Below, one piece after another: positions 17,118 through 26,215 of a stretch of 52,109 nt of DNA. Both the position numbers and the translations under genes were made by a program. The first letter of the stretch is position 1. Every line of letters starts with the position of its first letter. The notes beneath the pieces were generated by a model, which saw only the letters and a program-made list of their open reading frames with translations, had not been told where the DNA came from and did no database searches. The stretch covers positions 1 through 52,109 of the forward strand of contig CAMRBQ010000010.1 of the NCBI GenBank assembly GCA_947040495.1, in the 5' to 3' direction. This DNA is from an uncultured Spirochaetia bacterium. Its GTDB lineage: Bacteria; Spirochaetota; Brachyspiria; Brachyspirales; Brachyspiraceae.

Positions 17118-18486
17118 TTATATATTTTGTGGATTATATTTTTTTATTTCAAAAGAGTTAAATATCATTTTTCTTGCGGTTTTAATATCACTAACAATAT
17201 TTTGAGATATAAGTTAAACTACTATGTTGCCTATTGCGGTTGCTTCCACAGGGCCTGCAAAGACTATTTTTTTTGTATAATCTGAAGTTAATTGATTAAG
17301 ATATTTATCTTGACTACCTCCACCAACTATATAAATTGTATTTATTTGTTTTTCAGATATATCTTCTATTTGCTTTACTATTTTATCATAAAGATTTGCC
17401 AAACTATGATAGGCACATCTAGAATAGTCGCCTGCTTTTTCGGGCAATTGTTGATTAGTTGCTTTACAATAATCTCTAATTGCATTTAGCATGCTTTTGG
17501 GGTTAAAAAATAAATTTGAAGATGGATCAATTAATGAATGAAAATTATCATTGTCTCTTGCCATATTTTCAAGGTCATCAAAAGAATATTTATCGTCATA
17601 TTCTTTAATACACGGATATTATTATTATATCCACCTTCATTTGCAATATTATATTTTAATGATTTTTCTGATATTATAGGTTTATCGGTTTCGATTCCTA
17701 AAAGGCTCCATGTGCCTGAACTTATATAAGCCAAATTATCATTATCTTGTATATGTGGTACTGAACTAACAGCACAGGCGGTATCATGTGAAGCTGTTGC
17801 TATAATATTTAATTGTTTGATGTCCAATTCTTTTTTTAAAGAATCATTCAATTGACCAAGTATGGTACCTGTTTTTATAGGTTTATTTTTAAATAAATGT
17901 TTTACATTTAGTTTGTCTAATATCTCGCTATCCCAATCGCAATTTTTAGCATTTAGCATAGCGGATGTAGTTGCTACTGTATATTCATTTTCTTTTTTTT
18001 CGGAAAATAAATAATTTAAATAATCAGTAATAAAAAGTAGCTTGCGGGCTTTTTAAAAATATTCTGGATTTGTTTTTCCCATAATAAATAATTGATAAAT
18101 GGTATTAAATTCTAATAATTGTATTCCAGTCTTTTCGTATAGATTTTTTTTATCCATTAGTTTGTAAAATTCTTCTATTGCCCCAGTGGTTCTTTTATCT
18201 CTGTGGCATATAAAATTAGCAAGTTTATTATTATTCTCATCCAATAGAATGAAATCAACTCCCCAAGTATCTATTGCTAGACTAGAAATATTTTTATTTT
18301 TACATAGTGAAATACCATTTTTTATCTCATGAAAAAGTTTATCTATTTCCCAAATATCTTCGCCATTCTTATGTATAAATTTATTTTTGAATCTATGAAC
18401 TACCTCTACAAAAAGTTTATTATCAATGACTTTGCCAATAAACCTTTTTCCGCTTGAGGGCCTATATCAATAGCTAATACTTTCAC
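17118..18486 (-). pseudogene. rhaB: rhamnulokinase, broken
   Basis: RhaB phosphorylates L-rhamnulose. The gene starts at a GTG (18484-18486) with KVLAIDIG, then a one-base shift near 18460 leads into SSGKRFIGKVIDNK, LAIDTWGVDF and DENNNKLANF. A TAA at 18053-18055 stands for a Lys codon; the same frame then resumes through SGTWSLLGIETDKP and NEGGYNNNIRVLK. Near 17600 about fifteen codons (the GLWLLQE region of the family) are missing with a shift. The last part, IYIVGGGSQDKYLNQL and FAGPVEATAIGNI, is cut by a TAA at 17214-17216 in place of Gln and then continues in frame to 17118. At least four independent lesions. Confidence 0.9.
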
Positions 18487-18504
18487 AACTAATTCTTTTC
18501 TAAT

Positions 18505-19569
18505 TTAATAGTTAAACTTATCTACATTAAATATTAGAGTAGCCCCTAATACAGTCACTTTATCATTGATTTTTTTAGAGCCAAGTCTTCCAACTATAAA
18601 ATTGGTAGATGATGCATCTATTTCACCTGTAATCATTTGATATGCACCCATAACAGACATATATCCAAGATCCATTGAATTCCATAGAACTCCATTATCC
18701 ATAGGATTTGTTTCATCTTTTATGTAAGATTTTAATGCATTTGGTGTTCCGATACCTACAAGTGTTATTGTATTTGGATCTGGTTTATTGGCAGCAGCTT
18801 GATATTGTGAAGCCAAAGCAGGGGCTGCCATAGAACTTAAACCAACAGCTGCTTGTATTTATCCTTTATCTGCTCCCATTCTACTTATTAGTGTAGCTGC
18901 ATCATTTTGAGTCTTTGTTTTATCTGGACCAGGGTAGTAAATATCTTTTTCTTCATTTTCTAACACTATCCATGTATAATCTGTTGTTAAAAGTTTTTTG
19001 ATTTCAGCCACCCAAGATTGTTGATTGGCATCTGTTTTGGCTGATGATATAAAAGCAATAGAAGCATTTTTATCTGGGGCATAGCCTTTTTTTATAAGCT
19101 CATTTCCAACACTTTCCATAACACCATATGCAACGCTAGAGGCAACGACCTGATTTATAAATAAATCTCTAGAATCTTCTTTTGCGTCAGCATCAAAAGT
19201 AATAATTTTTATACCTTTTGATTGAGCTTTTTTTAATGTTGGAGAAATATCTATAGGATCATTAGGTGGGAGAATTATAGCATTAACTTTTTGTGCTATC
19301 CAACCATCCAAAATATCAACTTGTTTTTGATTATTTGCTTGATCTTGAGTAGGAGCATCATATATCAATTGTACAACTGTACCATTTTTATTGAGTTCGG
19401 CAATTGCTTCTTCAGCCCCATTCTTACAAGCATCAAAATAATTTTCTCCTTTGAACTTTGGTAGCATTGCTATTTTGATGACATCACTTTTTTGACCCTG
19501 ATACCCACTAAAAAATATAGTAAAAACTAGCCCCATCAAAAATAATACAAATAAACTTTTTTTTCTCAT
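18505..19569 (-). pseudogene. rhaS: rhamnose ABC transporter substrate-binding protein, broken
   Basis: Periplasmic sugar-binding protein of the RhaS group (type 1 periplasmic-binding fold). A lipoprotein-like signal runs to FFSGYQGQKSD; the position where the lipidated Cys should be is Tyr, so anchoring is also lost. Sugar-binding protein landmarks include KIAMLPKFKGENYFDACKNG and IILPPNDPIDISPTLKKA. A TAA at 18859-18861 interrupts the frame after RMGADKG; the same frame continues with AAVGLSSMAAPALASQYQ to 18505. Without that codon it would be 354 residues, full length. Only one nonsense mutation and one signal substitution are seen, making this the least damaged transporter gene. Confidence 0.88.
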
Positions 19570-19623
19570 AAATTTATCCTTTAATAATAATTATATATTT
19601 TATTTTTTCAAATATATTTTATT

Positions 19624-20548
19624 TTAATATGAACTACTAATAAATTTTCTTTGTTTCGATTTATTATTTATAATTGAAAATGCTATAAGGCTTATCGCTA
19701 ATATGCCACCATTAATTATTGTTTGTGTATCTAATGCTATATTTAAAACAGTCAAACCACTATTTAATAAAGCAATTATTAATGTTGCTATGATTGTTCC
19801 TTTCATGTCTCCATTACCACCTAATATACTAGTCCCTCCAAGTACAATCACAGTTACAACTTTAAGATTTCACGCTTGAAAATCGACCAAGCCATGTTAA
19901 AGCTGCTATAGAACACATAACACCTGATAGTGTATATATTAATATTTTTATTTTATTAGTGTTTATGCCAGAAAAAATAGTGGCATTTTCATTATTACCA
20001 ATAGCTAATACGAGCCTTCCTAATATAGATTTTGACATTATAATTGTAAATATTATTGCAAATAATATATATATATATATTTGTATAGGGATGCCAAAGA
20101 TAGTACAATTGCCTAAAAAATTTGCTATTCCAAAAGAGTATATACTATTACCTTTTGAGATACCACGTGCTATGCCTAAATATAAATACATTGTAGCCAA
20201 GGTTGTAACAAGCGGGCTGATTTTTAGATATGCTATTATTAGTCCATTAATAAATTCACATAATGTAGCTGTAGCCAAGCATGCTATTAAACCAATAGAA
20301 CCACCAAATGTTACTGCAAATATACCGCCTATTATAGAAGATAAAATCATAGTAGAACCAACAGCCAAATCAATACCACCAGTAGCGATAATGAGTGTTA
20401 CGGGTAAAGCTATAATTCCTATTTCGACAATATTTTTGAGCATAACTCCTATGATATAATCGAATGAAACAAAATTTATATTGATAGAAGATATTATCAT
20501 AAAAATAGCCAAAAGTATTTTGCTATACGTTAGTTTTATATTTTTCAT
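19624..20548 (-). pseudogene. rhaQ: rhamnose ABC transporter permease RhaQ, broken
   Basis: Membrane permease of the ribose/rhamnose type. The first 228 residues are open from the ATG at 20548 (TLIIATGGIDLAVGSTMILS, KISPLVTTLATMYLYLG, GNNENATIFSGINTNKIKI). Near 19852-19866 the frame fails: after GRFSSVKS a few codons that normally read roughly AGTGLELE are missing, and VVTVIVLGGTSILGGNGDM continues in another frame to the stop at 19624. So there is a short deletion with a frameshift in the conserved cytoplasmic loop. GGAA is before the ATG. Confidence 0.87.
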
Positions 20549-20572
20549 ATTTTAATTCCAACTGAATTAGTT

Positions 20573-21547
20573 TTATTTTTTTATAAACTTAAAAGCACTT
20601 ATAATAACAGATGCAAGTATTATCGAGCCCATTATAGCATCAGACCAATCTGGGTTTATCCCCATATAATTTATAGCTGGTGAAATTATAGACAGTATAA
20701 TAGTAGCTATTATACTGCCAAGTATTTTCCCTGTACCACCGCTTGTGCTTGTGCCCCCGAGTACAACAGCAGCTATAAAAGTCATTTCAAGACCTGTTCC
20801 CATTGTTGTTGTGACCCTTTGGCTTAATGTTGCTATAATTGTTGCAGCTATACCAAATAATGCAACTGCTATAATATATGTTATAATAATAGTAGCATCT
20901 ACATTAATACCTGCAAGTCTTGCTCCATTTGGATTATTGCCAATCGCATATAGTTTTTTTGAAAACCTAGAATATTTCATAAATATTAAAGATATTATTG
21001 TTATAACTAACATTATTAGAACACTCAATGGTATAAAGATTAATATTTTAGCATTAAAACCGAGGTATGTGAAGCTTGGTGGTAAATGATATATTGAGCC
21101 TTTAAATATTATTTGTATCGCACCTGAAAAAATTTGAGTGGTAGCTAATGTTGCAACTATAGAAGGTATTTTTAATTTTGTTACAAACATGGAATTAAAT
21201 CTGCACCTATAAGAGATGCTGAGATTAGAAGTATAGGCAGTTCAAAACCAAGTTTACCTATAGCCGCAAGTATTATAGAAACAGCTAAAATTATTGCACC
21301 TGCTGAAACATCTATATTTGAGGTTATAATAATCAAATTCATGCCAATAGCTGCGATAAGTGTATAACTACATCTATTTAATATACTCATTACATTATTG
21401 ACTGAATAAAAACCTTCTGTAAAATTGCTAATATAATCAAAAATACTAATAAAAAAAACATTAAATATACTTCTGGTATTTGAAGTTTTCCCATTAAATT
21501 AAATTGCTTTTTTGGTGCGACTGTATTTTCTATAATTATTTTCTCAT
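20573..21547 (-). pseudogene. rhaP: rhamnose ABC transporter permease RhaP, broken
   Basis: Second permease. A probable ATG at 21545-21547 is followed by a one-base loss; the frame then reads IIIENTVAPKKQFNLMGKLQ. A shift in the eight-base run at 21451-21458 leads to FDYISNFTEGFYSVNNVMS and ITSNIDVSAGAIILA. Near 21181-21192 another shift with a small deletion separates LLISASLIGADLIP from MFVTKLKIPSIVATLATTQ, after which the frame is open to the stop at 20573 (YAIGNNPNGARLAGINV, VVLGGTSTSGGTGKILG). The start lies about five bases after the rhaT stop, so the genes were tightly packed. Confidence 0.85.
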
Positions 21548-21551
21548 CTTT

Positions 21552-22840
21552 TTAATTATTAGAACTTAATGCTATTTCTAATATTTCTTTTTACGTTGGT
21601 TTATTATCATGCTCAAAATGATGTTTTATCATTCCATCTTTCATTATATACATTCTATCACATATACTAATCAACTCTGGAATCTCGCTTGAAATCATAA
21701 ACATTGTAAGACCTTTTGATACAATATTGGCTATAATATTATGTATCTCGATTTTAGCATTGATATCTACACCACGAGTAGGCTCATCTAATATAAGAAG
21801 TTTTGGATTCAAAGCCAAAGCTTTTGATATCGAAATTTTTTGTTGATTTCCACCAGATAGATTTGCGGCTAAAAAATTATTATTGGGTGCTTTTATCGAT
21901 AGTTGATTTATATACTTTTCAGTAATAGTATCTTCAGAATTATCATTTATTATTCCATTATCTGAAAATTTTTCTAACTGTGGTATTGTCATATTATGCT
22001 TCACTGACATATCAATAATAATCCCATACTTGCCTCTATCTTCACTAACATAAACAACACCATTTTTTTGTGCATCTTTATATGTTTTTATTGATATTTC
22101 TTTTTGTTCAATAAATATTTTACCACCATCTATTTTTCTAAGCCCGCATATAGCTTGGGCAAGTTCTGTTCTTCCCGCACCAGCAAGACCTGCAAATCCA
22201 ACTATCTCACCTTGGTTGATTTTAAAAGATATATTTTTTAATAAATTTTTTTTATTAATATTTGATACATTTATAACTTCATTGCCAACCTTTGTATTAG
22301 GTTTTACATAATAATTTTAAACATCCCTACCAATCATATCTTTAACTATTTCATTTTTAGTAGTTGCGGCAACATCTTTATATAAAATATATTTGCCATC
22401 ACGTATAACTGTAACTCTGTCGCATATTTTAAATATTTCTTTCATACGATGACTTATATAAACAGCCCCAACATTATTGCTTTTTAATTTTTTAATAACA
22501 TTGAATAATGCATCAACTTCTCTATTAGTTAAAGATGCTGTAGGCTCATCTAATATAAGTATTTTTGAATTAAATGTAAGGGCTTTGGCTATCTCAACCA
22601 TTTGTTTTTGTGCCATGCCAAGTTCTTTGATTTTTTTATTTGGATCTATATAGTATTAAGTGTTTTAAATATATTAATGACAGCCTCTTTCATAGCATTA
22701 TAATCTAATATGCTAAAAGTCCCTGCTATTTTTTTTGCTTTTGATGTCCTAAAAAAATATTATCTAATATTGTTATCTCTTCAAACAAGCTCGTTTCTTG
22801 ATATATAATAGATATCCCTTTATCAAAAGCATTTTTTGCA
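21552..22840 (-). pseudogene. rhaT: rhamnose ABC transporter ATPase RhaT, 5' deleted and broken
   Basis: Twin-domain sugar ABC ATPase. The first part, including start and Walker A of domain 1, is gone; the remnant begins with AFDKGISIIYQETSLFEEIT, fused to the upstream gene near 22829-22840. One-base losses occur in an eight-T run (22729-22736) and near 22650. The remainder of domain 1 is readable (LGMAQKQMVEIAKALTF, ILILDEPTASLTNREVD, VYISHRMKEIF) up to a TAA at 22317-22319. In the same frame follow the domain 2 Walker A region GFAGLAGAGRTELA, NLSGGNQQKISISKA and LLILDEPTRGVD. A TAA at 21591-21593 in place of Gln cuts off the last 12 codons. Non-functional. Confidence 0.9.
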
Positions 22841-23533
22841 TTCTAGGTTTGAAATATTTTTTCCATAATTATGGAGATATCATTATTGCATTTTGAGTTC
22901 CCATGTCATCGCCAGTCCAAATAAGATCTACACCCATACTAACCATTTTTTTCCAGATTCTATACTATACTATAATATTTTATCGAGGAGAACTTCTACG
23001 TATTCTTCTTCGGTAGCCATATCCATCATGAATTTTTCTATTCCAACTAAATTCCAAGCCATTTCATAAAGACATCCCTCAAGGTCGCCTATTACACCAT
23101 AATCATTTTTATATTTTGCCATTGTGTCTAAAGCAAAATTCTATCTTTCTTCATCGTCTGCTTTTGGAAAATCATATTTTTCTATATTTGAAACATTTGT
23201 ACATGATGATAGTGGGCGTACTACAGCCTCTGAATATAGACCAATATTTTCATATTCAATTCCCCATTCATCTTTAACATCACCATTGGGAAGTTTTATT
23301 GTAGGTTTATTTTTTGTATGAGTAGATGCAATAATTATTGCATCATTACCTAAATTTAAAAGTATAGAACGGGGAGATATCCTTGTAGCTAAAGGGGAAT
23401 CGATAAATTCAACTTCTAAATTTAATTCTTTAGCAAGTTTTTTAGCAACTTGTATAGTAAGATTGGCAACAATTGGTGCTCTATCGGCTTTTTTACCATT
23501 TACAGTCTTTAGAAAACGCTCTCTAGAATTCAT
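22830..23533 (-). pseudogene. uroporphyrinogen decarboxylase (URO-D)-family protein, broken
   Basis: First gene of the operon. The ATG at 23533 has a strong GGAGGG site. MNSRERFLKTVNGKKADRAP is the typical start of URO-D-like proteins outside haem synthesis (related to methyltransferase and corrinoid proteins). A TAG at 23141-23143 follows DDEER; the frame continues with YGVIGDLEGCLYEMAWNLVG to a TAG after VEVLLDKIL. A one-base loss in a seven-T run (22946-22952) leads to MVSMGVDLIWTGDDMGTQNA, then TAA at 22869-22871 within ISP-LWKKYFKPRM. The C-terminal portion is deleted and joined to rhaT. Its role in rhamnose use is unknown to me; such genes do occur in sugar operons. Confidence 0.82.
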
Positions 23534-23569
23534 TTAATATCCCTCCAATAACTTACGCTTTATTTTACG

Positions 23570-24362
23570 CAAAAAAATATTTTTTTCTCTAATATTGTTG
23601 AAAGCATTGTTATTTATGCTCAAGCCAATAAAATAGATATAATGGTTTTTAATACTCTAGATGAGATTGAAAAAGAAATTGAAATACTTAAATATTTAAA
23701 TAGTAAGTCAATAGATGGTATTATACTTTTGAGTTCTAGTAAAGAAGACATTGGCATGATCTTAGTAAAACAATATCTACACCATTAATATTAATAGATA
23801 GAGAAATAAAAAATATTAATTGCGATGGTATATTTTTTGATAATATAAAAAGTACAGAGATGATTACAAAATATCTATTTTCGATTAATAGAAATCATAC
23901 AGTTTTAATTACAGGAGAAAAAAACTCTGATGTTGAATAGAACGTGTTATTGGCTTTAGAAATATGTATAAATATAATGATATAAAATTTAATGAGAAGA
24001 ATATTATATATTTAAGTTTTTATAATAAAGATATTATTGAAAATAAAATTGAAGAATTATTTAAAAATATTGATTTTGATTCTGTAATTTGTTGCAACAA
24101 TCTTATAGCAAGGATTGTTATAAAGTATGCACTTAAAAATAATATAAAAATAAATGAAGATATTGTTATAGCAACATTTGATAGGCTTTGGGATATAGAA
24201 GATATTGGAATAAATCTGGCTTATATTCATTTTGATGATAAACTTGTTGCTGAAAAATCTATTAATCTTTTATTAAATAAGACAAAAGGTCTTAATAGTT
24301 ATGTCAATTCTATAAAAATACAACCAAATCTTATAAGTCATAATAGCGAGGCTATAAAATAA
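23570..24362 (+). pseudogene. LacI-family transcriptional regulator, 5' deleted and broken
   Basis: Divergent from the rhamnose operon and probably once its repressor. The readable part begins with FFSNIVESIVIYAQANKID, which corresponds to the start of the effector-binding domain; the roughly 60-residue helix-turn-helix DNA-binding domain is absent. Shifts near 23755-23765 (before LSKTISTPLILIDRE) and 23935-23943 (before ERVIGFRNMYKY) break the rest, which ends ITFDRL-like (IATFDRLWDIEDIGINLAYI) and stops at 24362. Only about 36 bases separate the remnant from the URO-D-like ATG, so the missing segment would also have held the operator and promoters. Confidence 0.82.
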
Positions 24363-24383
24363 TGCTATTAATTGTATTAAAAT

Positions 24384-25484
24384 TTAGACATTAAATCTAA
24401 ATATAACTGTATCGCCTTCTTTCATAAAATATTCTTTACCTTCAATGCGTACAGTGCCAGCTTCTTTCGCCTTTACAAAATTACCACATTCTATGAGTTT
24501 TTCATATGCAACTACTTCTGCACTAATAAAGCCTCTCTCAAAATCTGAGTGAATAACACCAGCAGCCTCAGGTGCTTTTGCTCCATCTCTAACAGTCCAA
24601 GCACGGCATTCTTTTTCACCAGCTGTTAAAAAAGTTATAAGATTTAATAATTTATAACCCGCATGAGCAAGACGGTCTATACCACTTTCTGTAATGCCTA
24701 GCTCTTCAAGATATGGGGCTCTTTCCTCTTCAGATAGTTCTTGTAATTCAGATTCTATTCTAGCACTAAATGGTACTATTTCCATATTGTTTTCTTGGGC
24801 ATATTTTTCTAATTTTTTATAGTTTTCATTTTTACTTACATCTGATATATCATTTTCAGATACATTAGCAACTATTAGCATTGGTTTTATTGTCAGCAAA
24901 AATAATGGCTGTAAGGCAAGTTTTTCAGTATCTGTTAAACCAAATGATAAAGCTGTTTTGCCTTCATTGAGATATGGTATAAGTTTTTCAAGCACTTCCA
25001 TCTCTTTTTCTGCTTCTTTTATTTTGCCACCTTTTAACGAGCGTTTAGTTTTTTCTAATCTATTTGTTGCGGTTTCAATATCGCAAAGAATTAGCTCTGT
25101 CAATATTATTTCTATATCTCTAATAGGATCGATTTCACCAATATGAGTTATATTTGAATCTTCAAATACTCTAACAACTTGTGCTATAGCATTTACCTCG
25201 CGTATATGGGAAAGGAATTTATTACCTAACCCTTCGCCTTTAGACGCCCCTTTGACAAGACCCGCTATATCTACAAATGTTACAGTTGTGTAAACTTTTT
25301 TTTGTGTATTAAATAGTTGTCCAAGATAATCAACTCGTTTATCTATTAGAGGTACAATACCCTCATTTTTATCTATTGTACAAAATGGATAGTTTGCTGC
25401 CTCCGCTTTTGCATTTGTGAGAGCGTTAAATAGAGTAGACTTACCAACATTTGGAAGACCTACTATACCTATAGATAAAGCCAT
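24384..25484 (-). CDS. ychF: YchF/OLA1-type GTPase/ATPase
   Basis: Universal P-loop NTPase of the Obg group that binds ribosomes and hydrolyses ATP in characterised members; linked to stress responses. G1 is GLPNVGKS (residues 9-16), followed by [14 protein letters not shown]3 [16 protein letters not shown] and the noncanonical G4 ANVSEND in place of NKxD, which is typical of this family. The C-terminal TGS domain is present ([34 protein letters not shown]). Length 366 is standard. AAGGA precedes the ATG. It converges on the lacI remnant with 21 bases between. All motifs intact, so the decay zone ends sharply here. Confidence 0.95.
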   Translation of the reverse strand: MALSIGIVGLPNVGKSTLFNALTNAKAEAANYPFCTIDKNEGIVPLIDKRVDYLGQLFNTQKKVYTTVTFVDIAGLVKGASKGEGLGNKFLSHIREVNAIAQVVRVFEDSNITHIGEIDPIRDIEIILTELILCDIETATNRLEKTKRSLKGGKIKEAEKEMEVLEKLIPYLNEGKTALSFGLTDTEKLALQPLFLLTIKPMLIVANVSENDISDVSKNENYKKLEKYAQENNMEIVPFSARIESELQELSEEERAPYLEELGITESGIDRLAHAGYKLLNLITFLTAGEKECRAWTVRDGAKAPEAAGVIHSDFERGFISAEVVAYEKLIECGNFVKAKEAGTVRIEGKEYFMKEGDTVIFRFNV

Positions 25485-25592
25485 TTTTTATTTCCTTAAT
25501 TTTAATTTAATATAATTATTTGCAAGTGCAGTATATACCATATTGTTGATTTTATCAAAGGCATGTTATAATAAGCATTGTAATTTTTTGAG

Positions 25593-26096
25593 TTAAAGTG
25601 TAGGATTAGCCGTATTAGTAGTGTTTGTTTCTGACATGACTTCTATAGCTTCATTTAATCCCGATAGTTCAAAATATGTAGAGACATTTTCATTTTTGCT
25701 AGATGTTAAAGAAGCATTGAGCCTTTTCGATTTTAATAGCATATCAATAAATTGGCTTCCATCTTTTTTTTCTGTTCTTGAATCTAAATATAACAGCGAA
25801 TAGCCCGCTAAGTCTTGTCCATTTATATTGACAGCAGGGGCATTATCAAGAGAATAGCTAATAGAGTGTGGCTCTTTAGAGTATTTTTCATCACCCCAAA
25901 ATATTGTTGCATAAATACTATCTTCTGTAAACATCAGCACAAGTATTGATTTGGAATCAGAGGCTATATTTATAAATGATGTGGAAGGTATATCAGATTG
26001 TTCAGATTGCTTTATTATCCAATTTTCAGATTGCTTAGCATTTAATATAATATTAAATAAAAATATAAAAGATGATATACATATAATTTTTTTCAT
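25593..26096 (-). CDS. secreted protein of unknown function
   Basis: 167 residues with an N-terminal signal peptide (MKKIICISSFIFLFNIILNA, cleavage near residue 20). The mature part is predicted mostly beta (SKSILVLMFTEDSIYATIFWG) and near the C-terminus shows a pattern FIDMLLKSKRLNA ... YFELSGLNEAIEVM, a layout seen in several periplasmic proteins with a short strand followed by a final helix. I cannot name a family. The last residues are Thr/Asn-rich. AGAGAAG precedes the ATG. It stands alone between ychF and the UbiB-like kinase. Confidence 0.6.
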   Translation of the reverse strand: MKKIICISSFIFLFNIILNAKQSENWIIKQSEQSDIPSTSFINIASDSKSILVLMFTEDSIYATIFWGDEKYSKEPHSISYSLDNAPAVNINGQDLAGYSLLYLDSRTEKKDGSQFIDMLLKSKRLNASLTSSKNENVSTYFELSGLNEAIEVMSETNTTNTANPTL

Positions 26097-26215
26097 TTTC
26101 TTCTCTAATTAATAATTTTATAAAATATATTATATACTTATAATCGAATGCTCTCAAGTGTTATTATATAAATTTATTTAAGTTTAAGTAATAAAATAAT
26201 GATTGAATCTTAGTA

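Noticed and set aside
19959..20459. A 166-codon open frame on the plus strand opposite rhaQ
   Set aside because: It is antisense to a clear permease remnant; the composition (Ile/Pro/Ala-rich) is what a reverse reading of membrane segments yields, with no ribosome binding site.
22840..22866. A start codon for rhaT at 22864-22866 giving a MEKIF-type N-terminus
   Set aside because: Careful base counting (six T residues, not seven) shows the codons read LWKKYFKPRM of the URO-D-like protein; rhaT has no start left.
14693..24362. Frameshifts and stops as sequencing errors or phase variation
   Set aside because: The flanking 40 kb have intact frames; the lesions include nonsense substitutions and sizeable deletions as well as homopolymer changes, and many genes have several independent hits.
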